DNA of 64,000 nt from Azospirillum sp. B510. Its GTDB lineage: Bacteria; Pseudomonadota; Alphaproteobacteria; Azospirillales; Azospirillaceae. The notes below the pieces were generated by a model, which saw nothing but the letters and a program-made list of their open reading frames with translations, searched no databases and was not told where the DNA came from. Within the stretch, counting starts at the first letter, position 1. Each line of letters starts with the position of its first letter. Made by a program: the position numbers and the translations under genes. The stretch spans positions 2,261,001-2,325,000 of the forward strand of contig NC_013854.1 of the NCBI RefSeq assembly GCF_000010725.1. The letters are read 5' to 3'. Shown piece by piece: positions 1 through 10,674 of this stretch.

Positions 1-170
1 TCGGCGCCATCGTGACCAACGTCCAGCAGATCTCCACCACCATCGCCGCCGCAGTGTCGCAGCAGGAATCGGCGACCAAGGAGATCGCCCACAGCGTCGC
101 CCGCGTGGTCCGTGACATCGAGATGGTGTCGCGGAACATCACGACCGCGTCGGAACGGCTGCGGGCCTGA
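1..170 (+). CDS. Methyl-accepting chemotaxis protein, C-terminal end (partial)
   Basis: Only the last 55 codons are present, read in the frame beginning at base 3 and ending in TGA at 168-170. The peptide carries VQQISTTIAAAVSQQESAT followed by an amphipathic helix. This is typical of the C-terminal methylation helix of chemoreceptors, the cytoplasmic coiled-coil part that is methylated during adaptation and signals to CheA/CheW. It converges on another chemoreceptor gene, with a strong hairpin between them. The sensor domain lies outside the window, so the ligand cannot be guessed. Confidence 0.8.
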   Translation, partial: GAIVTNVQQISTTIAAAVSQQESATKEIAHSVARVVRDIEMVSRNITTASERLRA

Positions 171-194
171 CGTCGCCCCTGGCGCAAACTGAAA

Positions 195-224
195 CGCACG
201 GAGACGATCCACCGTCTCCGTGCG
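195..224. terminator. Hairpin between convergent chemoreceptor genes
   Basis: A perfect 12-bp stem (CGCACGGAGACG at 195-206 with its complement at 213-224) and a 6-nt loop lie in the 75-bp gap between the two convergent genes. On the minus strand the stem is followed by TTTCAGTTTG, which suits a rho-independent terminator for the leftward gene. The plus-strand tail is less U-rich. It probably serves both directions. Confidence 0.65.
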
Positions 225-245
225 CTCTGGATTGCGTGCGGCGTC

Positions 246-1931
246 TCAGGCCGCCTGGATTTTGGCGATGAAGCCTTCGATCTCCTCGCGCAGGGTCTGG
301 GCCTGACGCGACAGCGCCTCCGACGCCCCCAGCACCTGGGTGGCGGCGGCGCCGGTCTCCGACGCCGCCCGCGTCACATGCGCCACCGAATCGCCGACCT
401 CCTCCGTCCCCTGGACGGCCTGCTGGGCATTGCGCGAAATCTCGCCTGTCGTCGCGGTCTGTTCCTCGATGGCGGCGGCGATGATGGAGGCGCCCTCGTT
501 GATGCTGCCGATGGTCCGGCCGATCTCGTCGATGGCGCCGACCGTTCCCTGGGTCGCCCCCTGGATGCCGGCGATCTGGCCGGCGATCTCCTCCGTCGCC
601 TTGGCGGTCTGGTTGGCGAGAGTCTTCACCTCGCCGGCGACGACGGCGAAGCCCTTGCCGGCCTCGCCGGCACGGGCGGCCTCGATGGTGGCGTTCAAGG
701 CCAGCAGATTGGTCTGGCTGGCGATGTCCTGGATCAGCCGGACCACGTCGCCGATCCGCCCCGCCGCTTCGGCCAGGCTGCGCACCGAAACCGTCGTGTC
801 CTCCGCCTGCCGCGCCGCAGTCGATGCGATCCGGTTGGACGAGGCGACCTGCCGGCTGATCTCGCCGATGGAGGCCACCATCTGCTCGGTCGCGACCGCC
901 ACCGACTGCACATTGCCCAGGGTCCGCTCGGCCGCCGACGACGAGGCCGATGCCTGGCCCCTGGTCTGCTCCGCCAGCGCCACCATGCCCTTGGCCGTGC
1001 GGCCGAACTCCGTCGACGCCCGACCGACATCGGCGAGCAGGTCCGACACGCCGCGCTTGAAATCGGCGACATGCCGCTCGATCAGCCGGCGCCGCCCCTC
1101 CCTGTGTTCCGCCTCGGCCAGCTTCTCCGCCTCCAGCCCCCGCTTGGCGATGGCGGCGTCCTTCAAGATCTGCAACGCCTGGGCCATTCGGCCGATCTCG
1201 TCGCGCCGGCCATACCCGACGATCTCGACGCCGGTGTCGTCCTTCGCCAGTCGCTGCATGGCGTCGCACAACCGCGCCATCGGCGACGAGACCCCGGTCC
1301 TCATCAGGAACAGGGCGATCGCGAAGCAGAACAGCAGCCCGGCGCCGCCGGCCACCACGCTCCACCACCAGGCCGAGGCATAGCGATCCGCCGCATGGTT
1401 GACGGCGTCCCTCATCGCCTCGTCCCCCTTGGCGATCAGCGCCCGCACCTGTTCGCGGACATCGGCATAGGCCGGCTCGAAGCGCCGGCGCATCAGGTCG
1501 GTGGAGCGCGCGTCGTCATTGGCCTTCGCCGCCTGCATGATCTCCGGCAAAACCTCGCGGATCGCCTGGAACGTCTGACGGACCCGTTGCAGCTCGGGGG
1601 CCAGCGCCGGCAGCGCCGCCTCGGTCCGCCCGACACGGTCGAGATAGTTGCGCTCCTCCTCCACGACCGCCTCGGCGATCTTGGCGATCTGCGCCGGATC
1701 ATTCTCCGTGATCGCCCGGTAGGTGACGCGGCCCAGCGCGTTGAGCGAGGAGTTGGTGCGCGACAGCCATTTCACCGCCTCCGCCTCGTGCATGACGATG
1801 CCGCGGTAATGGGTGTCCAGCCCGCCCATCGAGGTGACGGCGTTCATCGTCAACCCGACCGCCAGCAGCCCCATCAGCAACAGAACCAGCAGGACCTTCG
1901 ATGTGATGGCGAGATCGTCGAAATGCTTCAT
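246..1931 (-). CDS. Methyl-accepting chemotaxis protein
   Basis: The product is a 561-aa membrane chemoreceptor. It has an N-terminal transmembrane segment (about residues 10-30), a helical periplasmic region of about 150 residues resembling a four-helix-bundle sensor, a second membrane segment (about 185-210, starting WWWSVVAGG), a HAMP linker, and the long cytoplasmic coiled coil. The conserved signalling tip reads [18 protein letters not shown] and contacts CheA/CheW. The start at 1931 is chosen because GGGGAGG lies just upstream and the protein then begins at the first membrane helix; an upstream extension to 2039 is open but has no such site. Family assignment is firm; the ligand is unknown. 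Confidence 0.93.
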   Translation of the reverse strand: MKHFDDLAITSKVLLVLLLMGLLAVGLTMNAVTSMGGLDTHYRGIVMHEAEAVKWLSRTNSSLNALGRVTYRAITENDPAQIAKIAEAVVEEERNYLDRVGRTEAALPALAPELQRVRQTFQAIREVLPEIMQAAKANDDARSTDLMRRRFEPAYADVREQVRALIAKGDEAMRDAVNHAADRYASAWWWSVVAGGAGLLFCFAIALFLMRTGVSSPMARLCDAMQRLAKDDTGVEIVGYGRRDEIGRMAQALQILKDAAIAKRGLEAEKLAEAEHREGRRRLIERHVADFKRGVSDLLADVGRASTEFGRTAKGMVALAEQTRGQASASSSAAERTLGNVQSVAVATEQMVASIGEISRQVASSNRIASTAARQAEDTTVSVRSLAEAAGRIGDVVRLIQDIASQTNLLALNATIEAARAGEAGKGFAVVAGEVKTLANQTAKATEEIAGQIAGIQGATQGTVGAIDEIGRTIGSINEGASIIAAAIEEQTATTGEISRNAQQAVQGTEEVGDSVAHVTRAASETGAAATQVLGASEALSRQAQTLREEIEGFIAKIQAA

Positions 1932-2038
1932 GCATGCCTCCCCAGTCGCGCCGCCGGAGCCGGCGGCCGGCGGATAGCCTGTCCCCCGAAAGCCGCTCCA
2001 TTTCCCAAGAATGCGCACATTCAAAAAAACAACACGCA

Positions 2039-2057
2039 ATCATTCCTGAAGAATGAT
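2039..2057. promoter_or_regulatory. Inverted repeat upstream of the chemoreceptor
   Basis: ATCATTC, 5 nt, GAATGAT lies in the 402-bp stretch between the chemoreceptor start (1931) and the purD stop (2334). The area around it is AT-richer than the genes, as expected for the leftward chemoreceptor promoter. It could be an operator or an RNA hairpin. I see no gene in this stretch apart from the purD terminator. Confidence 0.3.
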
Positions 2058-2230
2058 GACATCGTCATTTCAACGCTTCAATCAGGGGCGCCCCCCGTGT
2101 CCCCACGATATCACGCGCATCTTGGAAGGTTGTTTTCACACGGCCTTTCGGAACAATAACGCTGGCCGACTCCAATTCCATCACCGCCCCCACGACAAGG
2201 AGCATTCATGAAGGTCGCGGGATGGCGGGC

Positions 2231-2265
2231 AAAAAGAAAGGGCCGCCGGCTTTCGCCGGCGGCCC
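2231..2265 (-). terminator. Rho-independent terminator of purD
   Basis: Read on the minus strand, an 11-bp G/C stem (GGCCGCCGGC with a GAAA-type loop and its complement) is followed by TTTCTTTTTG. It lies 69 bp past the purD stop codon. This is a textbook intrinsic terminator for the leftward gene. Confidence 0.85.
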
Positions 2266-2333
2266 CCGCAAGATGAGGGCCGGTCCCGCAGGGCCGGCCA
2301 TTCGAACAATGTCCTGACCTATCGAGCCGTCGC

Positions 2334-3620
2334 TCAGCGCCCCACCGCCCGCCAGCCGATATCGCGGCGGCAGAAGCCGTCCGGCCAGTCCAGCGCGTCC
2401 ACCGCCTTGTAGGCCGCCGCCTGAGCCTCGGCCACCGTCGGCGCCAGCGCGGTGACGCCCAGCACCCGGCCGCCGACCGACAGCACCCGGCCATCCTCGG
2501 CCCGTTTGGTCCCGGCATGGAACACGGTCACGCCGTCGACGGCGCCGGCCGTGTCCAGCCCGCGGATCTCGGTGTTTTTCGCGTAATCCCCCGGATAGCC
2601 GTTGGCCGCCATCACCACGCACAGCGCGGTCTGGTCGTGCCAGCGCAGGTCGATGCCGTCCAGCACGCCATCGGCCGCCGCGACCAGCGCCGCCAGCGCG
2701 TCGGACTTCAGCCGCATCATCAGCGTCTGGCATTCCGGGTCGCCGAAGCGGACGTTGAATTCCAGCGTCTTCGGCACCGGGCCGTCCGGCGTCGCCATGA
2801 TCATCAGGCCGGCGAACAGCACGCCCTTGAACGGCTTGCCTTCCGCCGCCATGCCCTTGACCGTCGGCAGGATGATCTCGCGCATCACGCGCTCTTGCAG
2901 ATCCGGCGTCAGCACCGGGGCCGGGGAATAGGCGCCCATGCCGCCGGTGTTGGGGCCGGTGTCGCCATCGCCCACCGCCTTGTGGTCCTGGGCCGATGCC
3001 AGCGGCAGCGCGTTCTCACCGTCGCACAGCGCGAAGAAGCTGACCTCCTCGCCGTCCAGGAACTCCTCGACCACCACCTCGGCCCCGGCGGCGCCGAAAC
3101 GGCCGCCGACCAGCGCGTCGTCGATGGCCTCGAACGCCTCCCGCTCGCTGCGGGCGACGGTGACGCCCTTGCCGGCGGCCAGCCCGTCGGTCTTCACCAC
3201 GATGGGGGCGCCATGCTTGCGGACATAGGCCTTGGCGGCGTCCGGATCCTTGAAGCGCTCGTAGAAGGCGGTGGGCACCCCGTATTTCGCCAGGATGTCC
3301 TTCATGAAGCCCTTGGAGCCCTCCAGCTCGGCCGCCGCCGCGTTCGGCCCGAAGGCCTTGACGCCCAGCGCCGTCAGCCGGTCGACCAGCCCCAGCACCA
3401 GCGCGCCTTCCGGACCGACCACGACGAAGTCGATGGCGGTTTCCTGGACGAAGCGCACCAGCGCCTCGACATCCTCCGACCCGATGGGGACCAGGGTGGC
3501 GACGTCGGCAATGCCGGCGTTGCCGGGCGCGCAATAGAGCGCATCGCACAGCGGCGACCGGGAAATGGCCCAGCAGAGCGCATGCTCACGTCCGCCCGAT
3601 CCGACGACGAGGACTTTCAT
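2334..3620 (-). CDS. purD: Phosphoribosylamine--glycine ligase (GARS)
   Basis: PurD joins glycine to 5-phosphoribosylamine with ATP hydrolysis, the second step of de novo purine synthesis, in the cytoplasm. The 428-aa length is usual for the family. It begins [17 protein letters not shown] (the N-terminal glycine-rich GREHA signature) and contains the ATP-grasp core with [12 protein letters not shown] and [10 protein letters not shown], plus [10 protein letters not shown] near the end. An upstream in-frame extension to 3797 is open but starts away from the family's conserved N-terminus, so the ATG at 3620 is used. It is divergent from xseA across 73 bp and followed by a clear terminator. Confidence 0.97.
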   Translation of the reverse strand: MKVLVVGSGGREHALCWAISRSPLCDALYCAPGNAGIADVATLVPIGSEDVEALVRFVQETAIDFVVVGPEGALVLGLVDRLTALGVKAFGPNAAAAELEGSKGFMKDILAKYGVPTAFYERFKDPDAAKAYVRKHGAPIVVKTDGLAAGKGVTVARSEREAFEAIDDALVGGRFGAAGAEVVVEEFLDGEEVSFFALCDGENALPLASAQDHKAVGDGDTGPNTGGMGAYSPAPVLTPDLQERVMREIILPTVKGMAAEGKPFKGVLFAGLMIMATPDGPVPKTLEFNVRFGDPECQTLMMRLKSDALAALVAAADGVLDGIDLRWHDQTALCVVMAANGYPGDYAKNTEIRGLDTAGAVDGVTVFHAGTKRAEDGRVLSVGGRVLGVTALAPTVAEAQAAAYKAVDALDWPDGFCRRDIGWRAVGR

Positions 3621-3693
3621 GGGATGGCGCTCCTTCCGCCTTGTTGCGATCCGCGCGCCTTGTATCATGGCGGCGCCCCAACTCAAGAGCGCC

Positions 3694-5301
3694 ATGACGT
3701 CCGACACCGCACATCTGATCGCCCCGGAACCGCGCCCCGGCTCCAATCTTCCGGAATTCACCGTCGGCGATCTCGCCCGCCGGCTGAAGCGCAGCATCGA
3801 GGAGGAATTCGGCTTCGTCCGCGTCCGCGGCGAGATCAGCCAGCCGAAGAAGCACAGCTCCGGCCACTGCTACATGCGCCTGAAGGACGACACCGCGGTG
3901 ATCGAGGCGGTGTGCTGGCGCGGCACCATGGCGAAGCTGGCCATCCGGCCGGAGGAAGGGCTGGAGGTCATCGTCACCGGGCGGATGACGACCTATCCAG
4001 GCCGCTCGCAATACCAGCTGATCGTCGAATCGATGGAGCTGGCCGGCGAAGGCGCCCTGCTGAAGATGCTGGAGGAGCGCAAGCGCCGGCTGACGGCGGA
4101 AGGGTTGTTCGATCCCGCCCGCAAGAAGCCCATCCCCTTCCTGCCCGACGTGATCGGCGTCGTCACCTCCCCCACCGGGGCGGTGATCCGCGACATCCTG
4201 CACCGGCTGAACGACCGTTTCCCCCGCCATGTCCTGCTGTGGCCGGTCGCGGTGCAGGGCGAGCGGGCGGCGGCCGAGGTGACGGCGGCCATCGAGGGCT
4301 TCAACCGCATCCAGCCGGGCGGTCCGCAGGGAAGCCGGGTGCCGCGCCCCGACCTGATCATCGTGGCGCGCGGCGGCGGCTCGCTGGAGGACCTGATGGC
4401 CTTCAACGAGGAGAGCGTCGTCCGCGCCGCCGCCGCCAGCGCCATCCCGCTGATCTCCGCCGTCGGGCACGAGACCGACACCACGCTGATCGACTTCGCG
4501 TCGGACCTGCGCGCCCCCACTCCGACCGCCGCCGCCGAGATGGCGGTGCCGGTGCGCGGCGAATTGCTGGCCCAGATCCTGGATGACGAGCGCCGCCTCA
4601 TCGCCTGCGCGTCGCGCGCGGTGGCCGACCGCCGCAACCGGGTGGAGGGGCTGGCGCGCGGCCTCGGCGATCCCCGCGCCCTGCTGGAGGGTCATGCCCA
4701 GCGCCTCGACGACCGGGCGGAGCGGTTGAATCTCGCCGCCTCGGCCCTGCTGGAGCGGCGGCGCACCCGCGTCGGCGAGCTGGCCGCCAAACTGCGCCAC
4801 CCGCGCGAGAAGCTGGCCCAGGCCGGTCAGAGGCTGGCGTCGGAAAGCCGCGCCCTCGACTCAGCGCTGCGCCATGCGGTGACCACCGCCGGCGGCCGGT
4901 TCGAGCGTGTCGCCGGCCGGCTGTCGCCGACCCCGGCGCGGGCGATGCTGGCCGAGGGCGAACGCCGCGTCGCCGATCTGGCGCCGCGCCTCGACCGCAG
5001 CCATGCCAAGGGAGTCGCCGACAAGGCGGCGGCGCTGGCATCGCTCGGCCAACTGCTGGAGAGCTACAGCTACAAGGGCGTGCTGGCCCGTGGCTTCGCC
5101 CTGATCGAGGACCGCGACGGCCGCCCGGTGACCGGCGCCGATCAGGCGACGCCGGGTCTGGCGGTCACCATCGTCTTCGCCGACGACGCCAAGGTCGCGG
5201 CAACCATCGACGGCGGGGCGCCGAAGCCGGAGAGCAAGCCCGAGAAGAAGGCGGAACCGAGGAAGCCGCGGCCGATTCCGGTGCAGGGCAGCCTGTTCTG
5301 A
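3694..5301 (+). CDS. xseA: Exodeoxyribonuclease VII large subunit
   Basis: XseA is the catalytic large subunit of exonuclease VII, which degrades single-stranded DNA from both ends to short acid-soluble fragments. The 535-aa protein has the N-terminal OB-fold ([21 protein letters not shown]... [20 protein letters not shown]), the central nuclease domain ([50 protein letters not shown]) and a long helical C-terminal arm that ends in basic and acidic low-complexity sequence. The ATG at 3694 places the OB-fold at the usual distance; the upstream in-frame extension has no domain. The small subunit xseB is not adjacent here. Confidence 0.96.
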   Translation: MTSDTAHLIAPEPRPGSNLPEFTVGDLARRLKRSIEEEFGFVRVRGEISQPKKHSSGHCYMRLKDDTAVIEAVCWRGTMAKLAIRPEEGLEVIVTGRMTTYPGRSQYQLIVESMELAGEGALLKMLEERKRRLTAEGLFDPARKKPIPFLPDVIGVVTSPTGAVIRDILHRLNDRFPRHVLLWPVAVQGERAAAEVTAAIEGFNRIQPGGPQGSRVPRPDLIIVARGGGSLEDLMAFNEESVVRAAAASAIPLISAVGHETDTTLIDFASDLRAPTPTAAAEMAVPVRGELLAQILDDERRLIACASRAVADRRNRVEGLARGLGDPRALLEGHAQRLDDRAERLNLAASALLERRRTRVGELAAKLRHPREKLAQAGQRLASESRALDSALRHAVTTAGGRFERVAGRLSPTPARAMLAEGERRVADLAPRLDRSHAKGVADKAAALASLGQLLESYSYKGVLARGFALIEDRDGRPVTGADQATPGLAVTIVFADDAKVAATIDGGAPKPESKPEKKAEPRKPRPIPVQGSLF

Positions 5302-5322
5302 CCGGCCCCGGCGCGGCCGGCT

Positions 5323-7287
5323 CTATCCGCCCACCGGCCCGCCGACCAGACCGCCCGCCAGCCGGTCGAGCCGTTGCCGCGCCAACCGCAGCGGCTCGCT
5401 CCAATCCTTCGGCGCCGGTTGGCGGCACAAGGTGACGGTCGGATACCAGGGGGTATCCGGGCGCTCGCGCAGCCAGCGCCATTCGGCGGCGTGGGGCAGC
5501 AGCGCGCAGGTCGGACGCCCCAGCGCCCCGGCCAGATGAACGGTGACATTGTCGATGGTGACGACGAGATCGGTGGCCGCCGCCGCCGCCGCCAGACCGT
5601 CGAGATCGTTCCAGCGATCGAGGCCGGGCGGCACGCCGATGTCGACGCCCTCCGCCGCCAGGGCGGCGATCTCCCGGTCCCAGTCGCCATATTGCAGGAC
5701 GACGAGGCGGACGCCGGGCCGGTGGAGCGCATGCGCCAGCTCGCGCAACGGGATGTTGCGGCTGCGCCCGTATTTGGGATTGCCCGTGTGCCAGGCGATG
5801 CCGACGGCCAGGGCGCCGGGCGGGATCGCCGCGCGGAACCCCGCGACCCTGGCCGGATCGGGGACAAGATAAGGGGCGGCGGAGCGCGGGACGCCATCGG
5901 CGCCCGCCAGCAGGCGCGGCAGGCTCCCCGCCGGTATTTGCGCCGCGATCGGCGCCGGCGCCGGCGCCAGGGCCGGGTCGACACGCCGGGGCGCGATGTC
6001 CGGCTGTGTCAGGCGCGGGTCCGGGGGCCAGTCCCGCGCGACCACCTCCACCTCCGGCAGCGAGCGCGCGAACAGCGGAACCAGCCTCGGTTCGCATTCC
6101 AACAGACAACGCACGCCCGCCCGGACCAGCAGCGGCAGCAGAGCGGCGAAATGAATCTCGTCACCCACCCCCTGCTCACCCCAGACGAGCAGCCGGTCCC
6201 CGCCGAGCGGCTGGCCCGTCCACAGCGGTTGCGGGAAGCGGCCGGCGGCGAGCGACCAGGGCGGCACCGTCCAGCGCTCCTCCCAGGCCGCCCACCCCTC
6301 CGCGAAGCGGCCCAGGCTCAGCAGAGCCAGGGCGCGGATCATCCGGGCATCCCCCAGACCGGGATCGAGCGCCAGCGCCGCCCGCGCATGGCCCAGGGCA
6401 TCGTCCGACCGGTCCATGAGCAGCAGCGTATCGGCCAGATTGTTGTGGATGCCGGCCTCGTCCGGCTTCAGCGCCGCCGCCCGGTGCTGGCTGGTCAGCG
6501 CGGCGTCCAGCTCGCCCAGCCCCTTCAGGACATTCGAGCGGTTGTTCCACAGCTCGGCCACCGCCGGATCGACGGCAAGGCCGGCCTCGTAGGCCCGGCG
6601 GGCCTCCACCAGCCGCCCGGCCTCATTGTGCAGTCTGCCGGCCCCATTCCAGACGCCATGATGCAGCGGGTCGAGACGCAGGGCGCGACGGAGCATCCGC
6701 CCCGCCTCCTCCCGCGCCGCCCCCTCCCGCCGCGACAGCCATTCCCCCAGCAGCCGCGGCAACTCGGCGTCGCCGGGGTTCAGCAACAGGGCGATGCGAC
6801 GCTCGGCCTCGGCCTCCGCAAGGCGGCCGTCGGCGCTCAACGCCACCGCCAGATTGCAGCGCAGCGCGATGGCGAGCGGCTGGAACCCGACGGCGAGCCG
6901 GAGCGCCCGAACCGCCTCGCCGGGCCAACCCGCCTCCAGGCACCGCGTCGCGAAGCCGTTGAGCTGGACGACGCGGTCGGGATCGAGGCCGACGGCGCGG
7001 ACCATCGCGTCCAGCGCCTCGCCGCGCCTGCCCAGCGCCTCCAGCAGGCTGGCGAGGTTGACGTGGAAATCGGGCTGCGTCCCATCCCCGGCGATCGCCT
7101 GCCGGATCAGCGCGCAGCCCTCCTCCAGCCTGCCGCTCTGCCCCAGCAGGACGCCGCGCAGGTGGAGCGCCATGGCATGACCGGGAACCGCGTCCAGAAT
7201 CCGGCGATAGATGCCGTCCGCCTCGTCGAGACGCCCATCCTGGTGAAGGTCGAAGGCGATGAGCAGAGCTTCCTGAACCGTCGCCAC
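5323..7287 (-). CDS. TPR protein with glycosyltransferase-like C-terminal domain
   Basis: The 654-aa protein starts with about ten tetratricopeptide-type helix pairs (residues 1-310, for example RLDEADGIYRRILDAVPGH). A C-terminal domain follows with LVWGEQGVGDEIHFAALLP, VGIAWHTGNPKYG and TIDNVTVHLAGALGRP. These motifs match the GT9/SPINDLY-like domain often found behind TPRs in alphaproteobacteria, sometimes linked to surface-polymer or flagellin glycosylation. Donor and acceptor are unknown, and no glycan operon is next to it. It is convergent with xseA, with 21 bp between the stops. Confidence 0.8.
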   Translation of the reverse strand: MATVQEALLIAFDLHQDGRLDEADGIYRRILDAVPGHAMALHLRGVLLGQSGRLEEGCALIRQAIAGDGTQPDFHVNLASLLEALGRRGEALDAMVRAVGLDPDRVVQLNGFATRCLEAGWPGEAVRALRLAVGFQPLAIALRCNLAVALSADGRLAEAEAERRIALLLNPGDAELPRLLGEWLSRREGAAREEAGRMLRRALRLDPLHHGVWNGAGRLHNEAGRLVEARRAYEAGLAVDPAVAELWNNRSNVLKGLGELDAALTSQHRAAALKPDEAGIHNNLADTLLLMDRSDDALGHARAALALDPGLGDARMIRALALLSLGRFAEGWAAWEERWTVPPWSLAAGRFPQPLWTGQPLGGDRLLVWGEQGVGDEIHFAALLPLLVRAGVRCLLECEPRLVPLFARSLPEVEVVARDWPPDPRLTQPDIAPRRVDPALAPAPAPIAAQIPAGSLPRLLAGADGVPRSAAPYLVPDPARVAGFRAAIPPGALAVGIAWHTGNPKYGRSRNIPLRELAHALHRPGVRLVVLQYGDWDREIAALAAEGVDIGVPPGLDRWNDLDGLAAAAAATDLVVTIDNVTVHLAGALGRPTCALLPHAAEWRWLRERPDTPWYPTVTLCRQPAPKDWSEPLRLARQRLDRLAGGLVGGPVGG

Positions 7288-7332
7288 GACCGTCTCCGTC
7301 CCAAATCCGTCCGCCCGCCGCCGCCGGCCGGG

Positions 7333-8388
7333 TCACACCGACCCGGCGAAGCTCCAGCGCAGGGTCTCCCCGCCGCGGAACGGTAGCACGGCGTCGCCCT
7401 CGCTCACCAGGATCAGGTCGGGGGCGACCGCCGGGCGGCGCTCCAGCGCCACCTGCTCCTCGCTGACCGGCAGGTTGTAGAAACGCGGGCCGTTGAGGCT
7501 GGCGAAGGCCTCCAGCCTGTCGAGAGCGCCGGCTTCCTCGAAGGCTTCAGCATAGAGTTCCAGCGCGTTGGCGGCGGTGAAGCAGCCGGCGCAGCCGCAG
7601 GCCGATTCCTTGGCCGTCACCGTGTGCGGGGCGGTATCGGTGCCGAGGAAGAACGGCCCCTCGCCGCTGGTCGCCGCCTCGAGCAGCGCCAGCCGGTGGG
7701 TCTCGCGCTTGGCGATCGGCAGGCAATAGAGATGCGGGCGGATGCCGCCCTGGAAGATGTGGCTGCGGTTGATCAGCAGATGGTGCGCGGTGATGGTGGC
7801 GCCGATCCGACCGCTGGCGGCGTGGGCGCGGACGAACCGCACGGCCTCGGCGGTCGTCACATGCTCCAGCACCACGCGCAGGGTGGGATGGCGCTCCAGC
7901 AGCGGGGCCAGGACGCGGTCGATGAACACCGCCTCGCGGTCGAAGATGTCGACCGACTGGTCGGTCACCTCGCCATGGATCAGCAGCGGCATGCCGATCT
8001 CCGCCATGCGCTCCAGCACCGGGGCGAGGCGGGCGATGTCGGTGACGCCATGGGCGCTGTTGGTGGTGGCGTTGGCGGGATAGAGCTTGGCGGCGGCGAA
8101 CACCCCGTCCCTGAAGCCCTGGGCCAGATCGGCGGCGTCGGTGCCGTCGGTCAGATAGGCCACCATCAGCGGGGTGAAGGCCACACCGTCCGGCAGGGCG
8201 TCCAGGATGCGCCGGCGATAGGCGACGGCATCGGCGGAAGTGGCCACCGGCGGCTTCAGGTTGGGCATGACGATGGCGCGGCCGAACTGGCGGGCGGTGA
8301 AGGGCAGGACCGCCTTCAGCATGGCGCCGTCGCGCAGATGGACATGCCAGTCGTCGGGACGGCGGATGACAAGGCGTTCGTTCGGCAT
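7333..8388 (-). CDS. pyrC: Dihydroorotase
   Basis: This 351-aa zinc amidohydrolase cyclises carbamoyl-aspartate to dihydroorotate in pyrimidine synthesis. It belongs to the short, monofunctional PyrC class. The metal-binding [10 protein letters not shown] is at the N-terminus, followed by [20 protein letters not shown] and the [15 protein letters not shown] metal/substrate loop. The start at 8388 gives the usual N-terminus ([17 protein letters not shown]); 20 further upstream in-frame codons are proline/arginine-rich and unlikely to be translated. The gene lies downstream of a small secreted-protein gene on the same strand. Confidence 0.96.
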   Translation of the reverse strand: MPNERLVIRRPDDWHVHLRDGAMLKAVLPFTARQFGRAIVMPNLKPPVATSADAVAYRRRILDALPDGVAFTPLMVAYLTDGTDAADLAQGFRDGVFAAAKLYPANATTNSAHGVTDIARLAPVLERMAEIGMPLLIHGEVTDQSVDIFDREAVFIDRVLAPLLERHPTLRVVLEHVTTAEAVRFVRAHAASGRIGATITAHHLLINRSHIFQGGIRPHLYCLPIAKRETHRLALLEAATSGEGPFFLGTDTAPHTVTAKESACGCAGCFTAANALELYAEAFEEAGALDRLEAFASLNGPRFYNLPVSEEQVALERRPAVAPDLILVSEGDAVLPFRGGETLRWSFAGSV

Positions 8389-8560
8389 GGATCGGGTCCG
8401 GCGCTGCTGTCGAGGGGGCGGTGGGCTTGGACGACGTTCTATCGCCATCGCCGCGCCATCTCAACAGAGGCGGTCCCCAAGGATCGAAGGAGCAGGGCGG
8501 AACCGGCCGCCCCACCCGCCGGCCGGCGTTGGCGGGCGGGGTGGCCGTTCCGGAGCCGCG

Positions 8561-9112
8561 TTACTGGATGGTGGTCGAGGTCTTCAGGCCAAGGATGCCA
8601 TCGATCTTCGCGGCCTGCTCCGCCGTCACCGGCTTGCCGCCGATGCTGGCGAGCTGCTGGCGGGCCTCGGCGACGGCCTTGTCGCGGGCGGCGCCGTCCT
8701 TCAGGGCGTGGGCGGCCAGCATCTGCTCGTGATACTTGCCGAGCTGGGCCGACAGCTGCTCCGACGGCTTGGCGCCCAGCTCCTTGGCGACGGCCTCGGC
8801 CTGGGTCTTGGTCACTTCGACCTTGGCGGTCGACGCGACCTGCTCATGCTTGGTCTTGCCGGCCTCGGCCTTCACGGCGTCGGGCTTGGCTGCTTCGGTC
8901 TTGGTGGCCTCGCTCTTGGTGACGGCCTTCTGGTCGAGCTTCGGGGCCGTGGTGGCGGAGTCGGTCGTCGCGGCGGGGGCCGGCGTGGCCGGGGCGGCCG
9001 GAGCGACCGTCGCCGCACCCGCGCTCAGCACGGGGGCCGTCGCCATCAGGGCGACAAACGCAAAGGTCGAAACGGACGAACGGATACGCGACCCAAAGAC
9101 GGTGCCGGACAT
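8561..9112 (-). CDS. Small secreted protein, Ala/Lys/Thr-rich, unknown function
   Basis: I do not recognise a family. The 183-aa product begins with a clear export signal (hydrophobic stretch VSTFAFVALMATAPVLSAGAA, cleavage likely near residue 34). A low-complexity linker of alternating Ala, Lys, Thr and Glu follows (about 35-110), then a predicted helical C-terminal part (about 110-183). GGAG lies 8 bases before the ATG. It is probably periplasmic or surface-associated. It is divergent from hisS, and 205 bp with an AT-rich centre separate the two starts and probably hold both promoters. Confidence 0.7.
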   Translation of the reverse strand: MSGTVFGSRIRSSVSTFAFVALMATAPVLSAGAATVAPAAPATPAPAATTDSATTAPKLDQKAVTKSEATKTEAAKPDAVKAEAGKTKHEQVASTAKVEVTKTQAEAVAKELGAKPSEQLSAQLGKYHEQMLAAHALKDGAARDKAVAEARQQLASIGGKPVTAEQAAKIDGILGLKTSTTIQ

Positions 9113-9317
9113 TTGTGTTCTCCATTTTGATGAGCGATCCTCGCTGCGGGATCGTGCTTAGATAAACGTGGCTGGCGGCGCTTCATTCCACGCCCTTCCG
9201 AAAAAATTCGCGGGGCATCGAAAATTTTTCCGCCGGCTTTTTTGGGCGCAGGTGACGGGGCCGGCGAAAGGGGCTAGAAAACCCACGCTTTTCCTATCCA
9301 AGCGCGGACCTTCTCCG

Positions 9318-10667
9318 ATGAGCCTGATCACCCCCCGCACCCCGCCCGGAACGATGGAGCTGCTGCCGCGCCAGCAGGTGGCCTTCCAGCGCATGCTGGA
9401 CACCATCCGCCGCGGCTATGAGCGGTTCGGCTTCGTCCCCGTCGAAACCCCGGTGTTCGAGACGGTGGACACGCTGCTGACCAAGTCGGGCGGCGAGACG
9501 GAGAAGCAGGTCTATTTCGTCCAGTCGACCGGCGCCATCCAGCAGGGCAACAAGCCGGAGCTGGCCCTGCGCTTCGACCTGACCGTGCCGCTGGCCCGCT
9601 ATGTGGCGGAGCATGAGCGCGACCTCGCCTTCCCCTTCCGCCGCTACCAGATCCAGCGGGTCTATCGCGGCGAGCGGGCGCAGCGCGGGCGCTTCCGCGA
9701 ATTCTACCAGTGCGACATCGACGTCATCGGCAAGGACGGCCTGTCCGCCCATTACGACGCCGAGATCCCGGCGGTGATCCACCATGTCTTCAGCGAGCTG
9801 GATTTCGGCGGCTTCACCATCAACGTGAACAACCGCAAGATCCTGCTGGGCCTGCTCGACGGGCTGGGCGTCGCCGACGCCGACACCCGCGTGCTGGTGC
9901 TGCGCGAGATCGACAAGCTGGACAAGATCGGCCAGGACAAGGTGCGCGCCAGCCTGCTCGGCCTCGGCGTGACCGGGCAGGCCGCCGATACCATCCTGTC
10001 ACTGATCGACATGAAGGGCACCAATGCCGAGACGCTGGCGGCACTCGGCGCGCTCGACATCGAGAACGCGCTCTTCCGCGAGGGTGTCGGCGAGCTGACC
10101 ACCGTCATCGAGGGGCTGAACGCCTTCCAGGTGCCGGAGGGGACGGTGCGCATCAACCTCGCCATCGCGCGCGGCCTCGACTACTACACCGGCACCGTCT
10201 ACGAGACCTTCCTGAACGACCATCCCGGCATCGGCTCGGTCTGCTCGGGCGGGCGCTACGAGAATCTCGCCAGCCACTACACCAAGTCGAAGCTGCCGGG
10301 TGTGGGCATCTCGATCGGCGCCACCCGCCTGTTCTACCAGTTGATGGAGGCCGGCCTGATCAAGGACGCCGCCCCCACCGCCCAGATTCTGGTGACGCAG
10401 ATGGACCCGGCCCTGTCCGCCGATTATTTCCGCATGGCCAGCGAGCTGCGCGCCGCCGGCATCAACACGGAAATCCAGCTCGACGGCGGCAAGATCGCCA
10501 AGCAGATGAAATACGCCGACCGCGCCGGCATTCCGGTGGTGCTGCTGATGGGCTCCGACGAGAAGGCGCGCGGCACCGCGACGCTGAAGCATCTGGTCAA
10601 GGGCGAGCAGGTCGAGGTCCCGCTGGCCGAGCTGGCGGCGCGGGCGAAGGCGCTGCTGGAGGGGTGA
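9318..10667 (+). CDS. hisS: Histidine--tRNA ligase
   Basis: HisS charges tRNA-His with histidine using ATP. The 449-aa class II synthetase shows motif 1 near the start ([13 protein letters not shown]...), motif 2 ([25 protein letters not shown]), the histidine-binding [13 protein letters not shown], the SGGRYENL loop, motif 3 ([12 protein letters not shown]), and a C-terminal anticodon-binding domain with LVTQMDP and the [17 protein letters not shown] strand. These complete signatures argue against the paralogue HisZ. The start at 9318 is preferred because the 50 upstream in-frame codons contain no conserved residues. A restriction-modification gene follows 7 bp after the stop. Confidence 0.95.
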   Translation: MSLITPRTPPGTMELLPRQQVAFQRMLDTIRRGYERFGFVPVETPVFETVDTLLTKSGGETEKQVYFVQSTGAIQQGNKPELALRFDLTVPLARYVAEHERDLAFPFRRYQIQRVYRGERAQRGRFREFYQCDIDVIGKDGLSAHYDAEIPAVIHHVFSELDFGGFTINVNNRKILLGLLDGLGVADADTRVLVLREIDKLDKIGQDKVRASLLGLGVTGQAADTILSLIDMKGTNAETLAALGALDIENALFREGVGELTTVIEGLNAFQVPEGTVRINLAIARGLDYYTGTVYETFLNDHPGIGSVCSGGRYENLASHYTKSKLPGVGISIGATRLFYQLMEAGLIKDAAPTAQILVTQMDPALSADYFRMASELRAAGINTEIQLDGGKIAKQMKYADRAGIPVVLLMGSDEKARGTATLKHLVKGEQVEVPLAELAARAKALLEG

Positions 10668-10674
10668 CGACCGC

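Noticed and set aside
9318..10667. HisZ (regulatory HisS paralogue) for the histidyl-tRNA synthetase gene
   Set aside because: All catalytic motifs and the C-terminal anticodon-binding domain are present, which HisZ lacks.
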